64,000 bases of DNA from a virus. The DNA lies in IMG/VR virus record IMGVR_UViG_3300031951_000083, positions 1 to 64,000 of that record, one strand, 5' to 3'. Positions 25,395-32,645 of this stretch are shown one piece after another (position 1 is the first letter of the stretch; each line of letters starts with the position of its first letter). The notes under the pieces are model-generated. The model saw only the letters and a list, made by a program, of their open reading frames with translations, was not told the DNA's origin and did no database searches. The translations under genes were made by a program, and so were the position numbers.

Positions 25395-25760
25395 ATGCAC
25401 CATAACTCTTGTGGATATAAAGACTTCTTACAAAAAAGGTATCAAAGCGCAGAAGAGCGTACCTGTAATGTTCCTGTAAAATGGAGAGTAAGATGTGAAA
25501 CCACCTGATTAATTATAAATCTGCAGCAGAATACAGATACCTAGTAATAGGTCAACGGATTAGTTACTTAAGAGTGCTTAATTGCGAAGTAGAAACACTA
25601 ATCATTTAATCAGCTCCTAAGGAAGAGCAGTTGTAATAGAACCCAACTGAGGTCGATGTTATCCTGATTTAGTTCAGGCTGTAGTGGACTCTACATGAGA
25701 CTACATGAAATCATACTACTATTACAACTGAGTTGCAGAAGGGCAATTTATTGCTAAACT
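25395..25760 (+). ncRNA. structured non-coding RNA candidate, about 360 bases
   Basis: No gene fits here, yet paired segments are dense: TCTTAC/GTAAGA (25426-25431 with 25488-25493), CGC/GCG hairpin near 25450, GATTAGT/ACTAATC (25558-25564 with 25597-25603), and an 11-bp long-range helix AGTTGTAATAG/CTATTACAACT (25629-25639 with 25719-25729). It starts right after a terminator and ends before the ATG at 25776. It could be a free RNA or a long structured leader. Confidence 0.6.
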
Positions 25761-25775
25761 CAAAAACCAATCTAT

Positions 25776-26069
25776 ATGTCAGAAACTTTACCAAAAGTGT
25801 TCCTTGTTATCTATGACAATGGACTAAACCACGATGAACACCATCATTATGTTGAGAAAGTGTTTGCTACAGAAGAATCAGCTAGAGCATATGCTGAACA
25901 GAGAACAGAAGAAGCCAAGTTCAATCCTATGTCCAGAGAGGAATATTATGCTCAACAGGATGATGAGGATTGTACATCATATGAAGATTATCTTCTATAT
26001 GAAGGAGGTGTTCACTTCATGTATTCTGACCAGAGCTGGATTGTTGCACCAATGGATCTTCACCCATAA
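25776..26069 (+). CDS. small acidic protein, unknown
   Basis: The product is 97 aa. It has a mixed fold (KVFLVIYDNGLNHDEHHHYV), a helix (EESARAYAEQRTEEAKF) and a strongly acidic middle (YAQQDDEDCTSYEDYLLYEG). It follows the structured RNA by about 15 bases. The pattern of strand-helix plus Ala/Glu resembles small sensor-like domains in mobile elements, but no function is assigned. Confidence 0.6.
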   Translation: MSETLPKVFLVIYDNGLNHDEHHHYVEKVFATEESARAYAEQRTEEAKFNPMSREEYYAQQDDEDCTSYEDYLLYEGGVHFMYSDQSWIVAPMDLHP

Positions 26070-26087
26070 TCTAAAACGTCTACTAAC

Positions 26088-26225
26088 ATGTACGAATTTA
26101 TCACCATGTACACTACGTTCAGAGTAACAGATGTGTACCCATCAGCACTCAATCCAACTTTTGATGCTGCTGTTGTCGTCTATCCTAATGGAATGCCATC
26201 ACTTTTTTACATCTCTAAAAACTAA
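26088..26225 (+). CDS. 45-aa protein, unknown
   Basis: A short frame (MYEFITMYTTFRVTDVYP...) of 45 aa with an A-rich leader, filling the gap between two genes. Coding status is suggested by tight spacing on both sides only. Confidence 0.4.
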   Translation: MYEFITMYTTFRVTDVYPSALNPTFDAAVVVYPNGMPSLFYISKN

Positions 26226-26229
26226 CAAC

Positions 26230-26448
26230 GTGAAAAACAAAATCATTGGAGCAATTTCCTTACTAATCGCATTTGTTATTATGTTCACCTCACCAGTGAT
26301 ATATGATAACTATTTCAGTTATTTCCAACTGGAGAAAACAGGTCAAGCAGGTTTGGTTGTAAGTCTCTCTCTTGCATTTGCAATTTACATCTTCGGTGGA
26401 ATTGCATTTGAATTCCTCACCAAAAAACAAGACAATCATGAAAGCTGA
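26230..26448 (+). CDS. two-span membrane protein
   Basis: The product is 72 aa from a GTG at 26230, 4 bases after the previous stop. Two hydrophobic helices are visible (IIGAISLLIAFVIMF and LVVSLSLAFAIYIFGGIAF), then a charged tail. It overlaps the next gene by 11 bases. A longer frame back to 26131 would run over the preceding gene. It could be a small membrane toxin, holin-like or exclusion protein; there is no proof. Confidence 0.55.
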   Translation: MKNKIIGAISLLIAFVIMFTSPVIYDNYFSYFQLEKTGQAGLVVSLSLAFAIYIFGGIAFEFLTKKQDNHES

Positions 26449-26737
26449 AAGAAAACGTATGGCTGCTCTGTTACAGAGAATGTTAGACCATGAAGAACTA
26501 TTTAATGTAGGCTTGTGCATGTGGGCAGCAAGTATGGAAACTGCTGGTTATTTTACAGCTAGAGAAGAATTTGATGTACGAGATTACATTGGCAGAAATA
26601 GACCTACAGAGAGATGGACTTATGATGCTCTGTTTTATCAGAATGGACCAGACAGTGTTTACTACTGGAAAACATTTGAACTGGGCCCAAGAAAGCGTTG
26701 GCTCAAGAAACATATTAAATCACTCCTAAAAGATTGA
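26438..26737 (+). CDS. tandem GLCxW family protein 1
   Basis: The product is 99 aa, first of five consecutive paralogues. Shared pattern: leucine-rich helix, LFNVGLCMW, a middle helix ending in YIGRNRP, YYW, and a C-terminal PRKRWLKKHIKSLL. The basic C terminus may bind nucleic acid or a membrane surface. The start overlaps the membrane-protein stop by 11 bases. No characterised family recognised. Confidence 0.65.
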   Translation: MKAERKRMAALLQRMLDHEELFNVGLCMWAASMETAGYFTAREEFDVRDYIGRNRPTERWTYDALFYQNGPDSVYYWKTFELGPRKRWLKKHIKSLLKD

Positions 26738-26741
26738 TGAC

Positions 26742-27029
26742 ATGAGAACAGTATTAGAGCTATTAGAGGTGATGAATCAGAATCGTCACCTCTTTAGAGA
26801 TGGATTGTGCCACTGGGCTCTTGATTTGTATGGATGTGATCTGATTGATTCACAAGAGTATTTCCTCTTGAAGACATACATCAAGGATAACAAACCGTCA
26901 ACGTTCTCTTCATGGAATGCCTTTTTCGGAATATCAGCACCATTCTATTGGAAAAAAGGAGATCCAGAACCAAGAATCCAATGGTTATTACGTCACATTA
27001 AAAAGCTTGAACATGAGAAATATCGTTGA
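26742..27029 (+). CDS. tandem GLCxW family protein 2
   Basis: The product is 95 aa with the same order of motifs: LLEVMNQNRHLFRDGLCHW, YIKDNKPS, FYW and PRIQWLLRHIKKL. It starts 4 bases after member 1 and overlaps member 3 by 17 bases, which suggests coupled translation. Function unknown. Confidence 0.65.
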   Translation: MRTVLELLEVMNQNRHLFRDGLCHWALDLYGCDLIDSQEYFLLKTYIKDNKPSTFSSWNAFFGISAPFYWKKGDPEPRIQWLLRHIKKLEHEKYR

Positions 27030-27300
27030 ACTCTTAGAACTTATGCTCGAAAACGAGCATAGGTTCTATCTTGGGTTGTGTACATGGGCGCAAACATTGC
27101 TTGTCTATAAAACAATCACGTTTGAGGAACACCAGCTTTTGAGCAAATTCATTCTTGACAATCCACCAAGCAAATGGAGTTTTGATAGAATATGGTATTG
27201 GCCTGGTGATAGTGATGGGTTTTATTGGGAATATGGAGAAATAGCTCCAAGAAGACGTTGGATCAAAAGGCACATCAATCTCCTCACCAAAAAGAAATAG
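27013..27300 (+). CDS. tandem GLCxW family protein 3
   Basis: The product is 95 aa from the ATG at 27013 inside the end of member 2. A longer frame from 26917 would run over that gene. Motifs: LLELMLENEHRFYLGLCTW, FILDNPPS, FYW, PRRRWIKRHINLL. Function unknown. Confidence 0.65.
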   Translation: MRNIVELLELMLENEHRFYLGLCTWAQTLLVYKTITFEEHQLLSKFILDNPPSKWSFDRIWYWPGDSDGFYWEYGEIAPRRRWIKRHINLLTKKK

Positions 27301-27302
27301 CC

Positions 27303-27623
27303 ATGGAAAAAGTTTATCTTGATAGTAAAAGAAATCTACCTGTTCGTGAGCTGTTGAAAATGCTGCTTGAACGAAAGGATTTATTTTCCACTGGTTTATG
27401 TATGTGGGTGACAGAAATGTACTACCATGATTATTTCACTTTGGATGAGAAATGGAAAGTGCATAGATATATTGATAGACATGAGCCCAAAAAGTTTGTG
27501 GATGAGATATATTTTTGGAAAAGAGGATCAATCAAGCCACGAATCAACTGGATTAAAAAACACATTCAACTACTTGAAAATGAGAAAGTTAAGCGATCTA
27601 CTAGAAGTAATACTTCAAAATAA
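27303..27623 (+). CDS. tandem GLCxW family protein 4
   Basis: The product is 106 aa. Motifs: LLKMLLERKDLFSTGLCMW, YIDRHEPKK, IYFW, PRINWIKKHIQLL, with a slightly longer N terminus and a basic C-terminal extension that lies in the 44-base overlap with member 5. Function unknown. Confidence 0.65.
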   Translation: MEKVYLDSKRNLPVRELLKMLLERKDLFSTGLCMWVTEMYYHDYFTLDEKWKVHRYIDRHEPKKFVDEIYFWKRGSIKPRINWIKKHIQLLENEKVKRSTRSNTSK

Positions 27624-27867
27624 AAAGTTCTTTGGAACTGGCTTATGTGGATTAATCATTCGACTTTATTATGCAAAAATCATCACAGCTGAAGAAGAAG
27701 ACGCATTGCTTTGTTATATTGACGATCATGCACCAAAGAATTTCTTCTATGATGTGTACAAAGATTTGCTTTGCAAGCCCAATTATTGGTATCCACTAGG
27801 TTGGTGGTGGCCAAGAGAACGTTGGATTAAGAAACATATCAAAAAACTGTCAAAACAGGGGATGTAG
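27580..27867 (+). CDS. tandem GLCxW family protein 5 (divergent)
   Basis: The product is 95 aa from the ATG at 27580. Motifs: LLEVILQNKKFFGTGLCGL (the family Trp is replaced by Leu), YIDDHAPKN, PRERWIKKHIKKL. It has extra aromatic residues (YWYPLGWWWPRERW). A small structured element follows its stop. Function unknown. Confidence 0.62.
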   Translation: MRKLSDLLEVILQNKKFFGTGLCGLIIRLYYAKIITAEEEDALLCYIDDHAPKNFFYDVYKDLLCKPNYWYPLGWWWPRERWIKKHIKKLSKQGM

Positions 27868-27876
27868 CAATCCACT

Positions 27877-27941
27877 AAATGGTGTGCCCAACGTTGGCGC
27901 AGATAATTGGGAGTAATTATGAAAGCACTCACACACCATTT
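27877..27941 (+). ncRNA. small structured RNA element closed by a 10-bp helix
   Basis: AAATGGTGTG (27877-27886) pairs perfectly with CACACCATTT (27932-27941). Inside are the palindrome CCAACGTTGG (27888-27897) and AATT/AATT arms. The 3' side ends in a T5 run (27939-27943), so it may be a terminator with a large loop, or a small RNA. Confidence 0.55.
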
Positions 27942-27968
27942 TTAATCAAAAAATAAACTTTTATAATC

Positions 27969-28581
27969 ATGACAAAGTTACCACTACTTACCATCTTGCT
28001 AGAAAACAAAAATCATGTAGAGCAAGAAGCAGCGTTAGAGCTTTTGCGTAAAAAAGGTGTTCCTGTTTGGGGTAAATTTAAAATTTCCAGATGAAAATTA
28101 TCCCTATATATGTTGGGATGGAAAACATTTGGTTCAAACAAAAGGTCAACTGCATTATGATCGTACAGTGACATCCATTACAGAATTCATTTCATTGTTT
28201 ACAACATCTGAGAAAACAGTGATTCTCAACGATCAATATACAGCTAAAATCAATTATGATGAAAAAGTTGTAGAAGTGGGTTGTCAGAAAATTGCTTTTG
28301 AAAAAGTCAAAGAGTTGTATGATGGAATAGTTAATAAAGAGATTCCATTAATAAAAGAAATGACATATGAAGAATGGATGACTTTTCTTCCACATCACTA
28401 TGTTGAAAGTGCATTGAAATATGTAAGAAAAGATCCTAATAAGTGTAAAAGTGGTGTTAAAACTTTACATGAAGCTTTGCATGGTGCATTTACATGGTGC
28501 GCAACAGAAGAAGGACATGACTATTGGTCTTCGTTGCACAAAAAACTCACAACAGAGTATTACAATAAAACAAAATCATAA
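27969..28581 (+). pseudogene. VGCQ-motif family gene broken by a frameshift
   Basis: The ATG at 27969 opens a frame (MTKLPLLTILLENKNHVEQE...) that ends at a TGA (28092-28094) after 41 codons. The +1 frame continues with FPDENYPYICWDGK and the rest of the protein to 28581. The intact paralogue at 28982 has LVDLLRKYGV and FPDDEYPYIYW in one frame. The shift maps to the A run at 28080-28083; removing one A restores a fused product. C-terminal motif: VVEVGCQKIAFEKVKEL. Either a real inactivating indel, an assembly error, or programmed shifting. Confidence 0.65.
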
Positions 28582-28592
28582 AATCAAACTAC

Positions 28593-28979
28593 ATGAAAAA
28601 GCGTTTACTACCAAGCGAGAATATCGCATTGTCTGTTAAGTCAGCAATTGCACAAAATGCAGTTATTAATTTCTTCAGAGCAAATCGCATTGAAGTTTAT
28701 GAAGAAACCACCCAATTTGATCCTGAATATCCCTATTTGTATTGGGATGGTGAAGATTTGCATTTGTGTCAGACATCAGATTTTGATGATAAGAAAGTTG
28801 TTGACACTGTTGAGGAGTTTCTGGAGCTGTTCTTCAGCTACTATCCATCATTGCAATTGAATGAAGAATATACAGCATACATTGATCCTAAAAAGGAAAT
28901 AGTTACCATTGGCAGTGAGGAAATTCCTTTTGAAAAGATCATGGAGCTTGCAAAAATTGTAGATAACACAAAATCGTAA
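28593..28979 (+). CDS. VGCQ-like family protein, unknown
   Basis: The product is 128 aa. It shares with its neighbours the FDPEYPYLYWDGED segment, an LQLNEEYTAYI strand, and the C-terminal GSEEIPFEKIMELAKIV, the IPFEK signature of the family, here with GS in place of GC. It starts 11 bases after the frameshifted copy. Function unknown. Confidence 0.62.
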   Translation: MKKRLLPSENIALSVKSAIAQNAVINFFRANRIEVYEETTQFDPEYPYLYWDGEDLHLCQTSDFDDKKVVDTVEEFLELFFSYYPSLQLNEEYTAYIDPKKEIVTIGSEEIPFEKIMELAKIVDNTKS

Positions 28980-28981
28980 TT

Positions 28982-29365
28982 ATGAAGCTGAAAAAGCACT
29001 TGCCTGAATTCAGTATTGGATTTAATAATCCAAGCGCAATTGAACAGGAAGCATTAGTGGACCTCTTACGCAAGTATGGGGTCTGCATTTATGCTGGCAC
29101 AGAATTTCCTGATGATGAATATCCATACATCTATTGGACTGGAACAAAGATTGTGCAAACAAAGTATGGTACTGGCAAATATAAAACTGTCTCAACCATT
29201 GCTGAATTTGTTGCATTCTTCTTGGAATCTCATTTACAGGAAATACAGCTTAATGAGGGTTACAAAGCTGTCATCAATTATGAGACTAAGACAGTTGTTG
29301 TGAACGGGGGAATGACTATTCCTTTTGAAAAGATTCTCGAACTAGAAAAAAACATCAATCAATAA
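28982..29365 (+). CDS. VGCQ-like family protein, unknown
   Basis: The product is 127 aa and the best reference for the broken copy upstream: ALVDLLRKYGVCIYAGTEFP, DDEYPYIYWTG, IQLNEGYKAVINYETKTVVV, IPFEKILELEKNI. It is separated from the previous gene by 2 bases. Function unknown. Confidence 0.63.
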   Translation: MKLKKHLPEFSIGFNNPSAIEQEALVDLLRKYGVCIYAGTEFPDDEYPYIYWTGTKIVQTKYGTGKYKTVSTIAEFVAFFLESHLQEIQLNEGYKAVINYETKTVVVNGGMTIPFEKILELEKNINQ

Positions 29366-29383
29366 TCTCAAAAACCACAAATC

Positions 29384-29770
29384 ATGAAAACGTTTAAAGT
29401 AGACGAAGCATTTATTAAAGAAGCATACAAAGTTGCAAACAGAGAATGGAGAGAGAAACTGGAAGAACAATTTCCAGAGGCGTTTAAGAAGGAAACCTTC
29501 TTGGACAAAATTTACAAAACAGTGAATAAAGAGCCATACGATCATTCAAAACAATACATTTTCATCCAAAATGGTTATCTGGCAGTGAGAATGCCTACTG
29601 CTAACAGAGAATGGTCTATGGAAAACTTCGCATTCATCAACGATGTGTGTACCAAGTTTCCTGAAGCATATCCTGTTCATGGTAAGCAATATCTTAGTGA
29701 AGTTAACGATCACGAAAAGTACATGGATGGTGAAACCTATCAGCTCGTAAACATCAAACATTACGTTTAA
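29384..29770 (+). CDS. protein with the MKTF-EAY-FPEA module
   Basis: The product is 128 aa. The N-terminal 35 residues (FKVDEAFIKEAYKVANREWR, EQFPEAFKK) reappear as an internal module in the 263-aa gene at 30666. The rest is a mixed fold with no recognised motif. It is followed by a terminator. Function unknown. Confidence 0.6.
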   Translation: MKTFKVDEAFIKEAYKVANREWREKLEEQFPEAFKKETFLDKIYKTVNKEPYDHSKQYIFIQNGYLAVRMPTANREWSMENFAFINDVCTKFPEAYPVHGKQYLSEVNDHEKYMDGETYQLVNIKHYV

Positions 29771-29790
29771 CACAGCATTCAATAACAAAT

Positions 29791-29814
29791 AAAGGGCCTT
29801 CGAGCCCTTTTTAA
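29791..29814 (+). terminator. intrinsic terminator
   Basis: AAAGGGC (29791-29797) pairs with GCCCTTT (29804-29810) around CTTCGA, followed by T residues. Confidence 0.88.
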
Positions 29815-29824
29815 ATTTCATTTT

Positions 29825-30328
29825 ATGGCAGTGTATGAATCATTCAATAGTCTTAACAGTAAGACGTTAAAAGCAAATGATCAGCTCATTTTTAAAGGTG
29901 GAGTAGGATATGTAGAACATGCTTATATCATGTTCAATCGTTCAACAAACAATCGTATTGTATTTACCGCAATGGGATTAGATGCAGAAAAACTTGCATC
30001 AAAAGTATATGGTTATGGACATCATGGTGGTAGTTGGCCTACAGCAAAAAATCATGATTTTGAAGCACTCACCAGACTTGCACTTGTTGTATTTGCATTT
30101 GAAGAAGGTGCAGAATCTGTAAAATTGAAAATGCCTGATGGTAAATGGGTGAATATAAATCGTAACAAATTCATCTTGAAGAATCCACCACCAACTTTTG
30201 ATATTAGAGTGGGTACCTATGGTGCTAAATACAGTGGTAATGAACTTCAGGTAGGTTGTCAGAAGATTCCTTTCAAGAAGGTAGAAGAGGTGTATAAGAA
30301 AATGCTTTCACTCAGAAAAACCAAATAA
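29825..30328 (+). CDS. protein with C-terminal VGCQ motif
   Basis: The product is 167 aa. The N-terminal part is a compact fold (TLKANDQLIFKGGVGYVEHA, GYGHHGGSWPTAKNHDFEAL) and the last 30 residues carry NELQVGCQKIPFKKVEEVY, shared with the small protein families on both sides. The combination suggests that the VGCQ element is a mobile C-terminal module. Function unknown. Confidence 0.6.
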   Translation: MAVYESFNSLNSKTLKANDQLIFKGGVGYVEHAYIMFNRSTNNRIVFTAMGLDAEKLASKVYGYGHHGGSWPTAKNHDFEALTRLALVVFAFEEGAESVKLKMPDGKWVNINRNKFILKNPPPTFDIRVGTYGAKYSGNELQVGCQKIPFKKVEEVYKKMLSLRKTK

Positions 30329-30329
30329 C

Positions 30330-30641
30330 ATGTATCAATGCATTAAAACTTTCACTGCAAGTAATGGTAGACAATATGTTAAAGACCAAGCAGTTAGCGT
30401 GTATGGATATAGAGAACTTTCCTCTCTAGAACAAAGAAACTTCGTTATCATGCCTGAACGCAGATCAGATGATGATGATGATAGTGGTATTGGTAGTATC
30501 ATTGATACGGCTGTAGCAGTTTCATCTCTGTTCAACACCTTCAGTAGTGGAGACAGTGGTGATGGCAGTTCATCTTCTGATACCTTTGGAGGATTCGATG
30601 GTGGTGATTCTGGAGGAGCAGGTGCATCTGGTGATTGGTAA
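30330..30641 (+). CDS. small protein with Ser/Gly/Asp-rich tail
   Basis: The product is 103 aa. The first 45 residues fold (FTASNGRQYVKDQAVSVYGY), then a run of Asp, a short hydrophobic stretch (IGSIIDTAVAVSSLFNTF) and a Ser/Gly/Asp-rich tail ending GGAGASGDW. Similar tails are common in Bacteroidota phage proteins. It follows the previous gene by one base. Function unknown. Confidence 0.6.
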   Translation: MYQCIKTFTASNGRQYVKDQAVSVYGYRELSSLEQRNFVIMPERRSDDDDDSGIGSIIDTAVAVSSLFNTFSSGDSGDGSSSSDTFGGFDGGDSGGAGASGDW

Positions 30642-30665
30642 TTTTCTCATTCAAAAACCCAAATC

Positions 30666-31457
30666 ATGCAAAACAAATTCGTTGTAGGCGGTAAATATAT
30701 CGCCAAAAGTAAGTCTGTTGGAGATCCTTTTGATGAATCTAACGTTTTACGTAGAGCAAGAGAAAAAGGTCAACCATTTCTCTACTTCAAAGGTATTGAC
30801 AAAACACATGACGGAGAAAAAGTGCTCATTTTAACAGAAAAAATGGGTACAGGTGGAGATTTCTTTCTTCCTCAAGATGTAGAAGTGTATCTGGAAGTTG
30901 GGGAGAAATACACTCCAATTGACAAAACAGCTTATGGACATGAAGGACTTGAGCGATCTGAAAACTGGAAGGATGCTCAGAAATTAGACCAACCTTTTCT
31001 GTATTATGTTGAGACAGAAAAAGCACGTAATTTCCATGTGCTTTCTTATTTAGAAGAGAAGAAGTATGGAGACTATTTCATGATAGACGACATCATTCCT
31101 TACATTCCAGGAGCAGAAATTTTAGAATTCAACATTACAAAACCTCAAAAACCCAAAGAAGAAATGAAAACATTTGAAGTGAGTGAAAAATTCATTCAAG
31201 AAGCTTATGATTCAGCATGCAGTGAATGGAAACAAAAAATCAAGGAGAAGTTTCCAGAAGCCATTGTAAAAAAGCCATTTAATTTTGATAAGTCTTGGAC
31301 AGTTACAACAAGTAATCAAGGTGACAAACCAATTATAATTGGTCAAGGTTGGGCACCTGATGGTAAAGAATTTGAGTGCTTGGTTGTGAATGATGGCTGG
31401 GAAATGAGAGTTTCAGAACACAGTGGTCGTCAAGTGATGGAATTCTTCAGAAAGTAA
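30666..31457 (+). CDS. modular protein with internal duplication
   Basis: The product is 263 aa. Residues about 1-75 and 78-150 are copies of one domain: VGGKYIAKS...QPFLYFKGID...GGDFFLPQDVEVY and VGEKYTPID...QPFLYYVETE...YGDYFMIDDIIPY. The rest (from residue 167, MKTFEVSEKFIQEAYDSA) repeats the module seen in the gene at 29384. Internal duplication plus module sharing points to recent gene growth by recombination in this area. Function unknown. Confidence 0.6.
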   Translation: MQNKFVVGGKYIAKSKSVGDPFDESNVLRRAREKGQPFLYFKGIDKTHDGEKVLILTEKMGTGGDFFLPQDVEVYLEVGEKYTPIDKTAYGHEGLERSENWKDAQKLDQPFLYYVETEKARNFHVLSYLEEKKYGDYFMIDDIIPYIPGAEILEFNITKPQKPKEEMKTFEVSEKFIQEAYDSACSEWKQKIKEKFPEAIVKKPFNFDKSWTVTTSNQGDKPIIIGQGWAPDGKEFECLVVNDGWEMRVSEHSGRQVMEFFRK

Positions 31458-31467
31458 ATCAATTCAT

Positions 31468-31497
31468 GCTCCAGAGGAAATAACAATCCTCTGGAGC
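31468..31497 (+). other. 11-bp hairpin without T tract
   Basis: GCTCCAGAGGA (31468-31478) pairs with TCCTCTGGAGC (31487-31497), 8-base loop, located between two genes. It may protect mRNA ends. Confidence 0.6.
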
Positions 31498-31523
31498 TAT
31501 TCACATCAACAAAAGAAAATAAC

Positions 31524-31886
31524 ATGGAATACTCATTTGTAATTACAGAAAAGTATCAGTGGGAAACAATTGTCGCACTGGCAAAAGCTCAAGGAATTAA
31601 ATTTTGTAACACTTACTTAGAAGAAGGATATGAACAATATCCAACTTGTGTTCTCAACTTAGCAGTTCCTGAAATCTTTGGATCAAGAAGCACAACTTCT
31701 TACAAAACTGTCACTTTTGAAAGATTTCTGAAACTGATGGTTCAGACAAAAGTGGTTCAGATGCAACTCACAGATAATTACGAAGCAAAAATCATCACTA
31801 GTGAAAATGTGGTGAAGGTTGGTTGTCAAACTTTCTCATTTGACAAGGTGAGAGAACTTGCTACTTTGGTAAAAGAACATATGTAG
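31524..31886 (+). CDS. VGCQ family protein, unknown
   Basis: The product is 120 aa. It keeps the family C-terminal half (MQLTDNYEAKIITSENVVKV, then GCQTFSFDKVRELATL) but has a different N-terminal half (EYSFVITEKYQWETIVALAK). A terminator follows, then the tmRNA. Function unknown. Confidence 0.6.
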   Translation: MEYSFVITEKYQWETIVALAKAQGIKFCNTYLEEGYEQYPTCVLNLAVPEIFGSRSTTSYKTVTFERFLKLMVQTKVVQMQLTDNYEAKIITSENVVKVGCQTFSFDKVRELATLVKEHM

Positions 31887-31909
31887 ATTTGGGTTATGAT
31901 GAGGAAGAA

Positions 31910-31939
31910 AACAGCCCTTGAAATATAGGGCTGTTTTTA
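31910..31939 (+). terminator. intrinsic terminator
   Basis: AACAGCCCT (31910-31918) pairs with AGGGCTGTT (31927-31935), then T tract. It overlaps the -33 region of the tmRNA promoter. Confidence 0.88.
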
Positions 31940-31948
31940 TTATCTTTG
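31918..31948 (+). promoter_or_regulatory. Bacteroidota-type promoter for tmRNA
   Basis: TTG (31918-31920), a 20-base spacer, then TATCTTTG (31941-31948), a perfect TAnnTTTG -7 box 14 bases before the tmRNA 5' end. Confidence 0.65.
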
Positions 31949-31961
31949 TCAAAAAGCATAT

Positions 31962-32361
31962 GGGCCCGTATTGGTTTTGACAGCAAAGGAGTGGGTATGT
32001 ACACATGCAGAGAGATGATACTGTCTCTTAATACTGTATCGAAAAACAAATGCTAAGACTCGTTCTCAGCGTGTAGCAGAAGGTGAAGCTATCCTGGCTT
32101 CTATCTTCCAGACTGAAGCAGTAGCTGCCTAAGTCCTACGGGGTAGTTCATACCTGGCAACATAAACTGAACAAACTGTTTTCCTGGTTTTCTCAAAACT
32201 AGGTGGTGGAGCAGTCACAAACCAGTGACTCCAAAATCCTTACCGCACTCTTAGGATATAAGTGAGTGTTTACGGTGCAGCAGCAATGCAGTACTAAGCA
32301 TGTGAGACGTTGTATGTACAAACTATTTGTTTGGACAAGGGTTCGACTCCCTTCGGGTCCA
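31962..32361 (+). ncRNA. ssrA: transfer-messenger RNA (tmRNA) with long proteolysis tag
   Basis: The 5' GGGCCCG (31962-31968) pairs with 3' CGGGTCC (32354-32360), followed by discriminator A and no encoded CCA. The T arm AAGGGTTCGACTCCCTT precedes it, and the 5' domain has GGTTTTGACAGC, as in tmRNAs. The internal frame ends TAA at 32130-32132. Bacteroidota tags usually begin GE, and starting at GGT (32082) gives GEAILASIFQTEAVAA, 16 residues with a typical AVAA degron end. It rescues stalled ribosomes and tags nascent proteins. The exact resume codon is an inference. Confidence 0.9.
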
Positions 32362-32388
32362 CTTAGTTGTTAGTAGATTGGTAACAAA

Positions 32389-32421
32389 CCCCACTGTATT
32401 TCTATACTGGTGGGGTAATTT
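32389..32421 (+). terminator. intrinsic terminator after tmRNA
   Basis: CCCCAC (32389-32394) pairs with GTGGGG (32410-32415), then AATTTT. Confidence 0.7.
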
Positions 32422-32441
32422 TAAATCATTAATCAAAAGAT

Positions 32442-32645
32442 ATGACAAACAAAATTTGGCATAAAGTTGAAATAGCAACAGAAGATCAAAATGTTTCAAT
32501 CTATCCTACAGAAGGATTTAATGGACTTGTTATTGAAGCAAAAGAAATGAATGATTCTCCAAGTCCAAGACTCTATCTCAACAGGAACGAAATGGAACTG
32601 TTGATATTGAAAATGAAAGAGATGATGGATTATGTAGAATCTTAA
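32442..32645 (+). CDS. small protein, unknown
   Basis: The product is 67 aa: beta-rich start (KIWHKVEIATEDQNVSIYPT) then a helix (RNEMELLILKMKEMMDYVES). Its stop codon directly abuts the 5' strand of structured RNA A. Function unknown. Confidence 0.55.
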   Translation: MTNKIWHKVEIATEDQNVSIYPTEGFNGLVIEAKEMNDSPSPRLYLNRNEMELLILKMKEMMDYVES

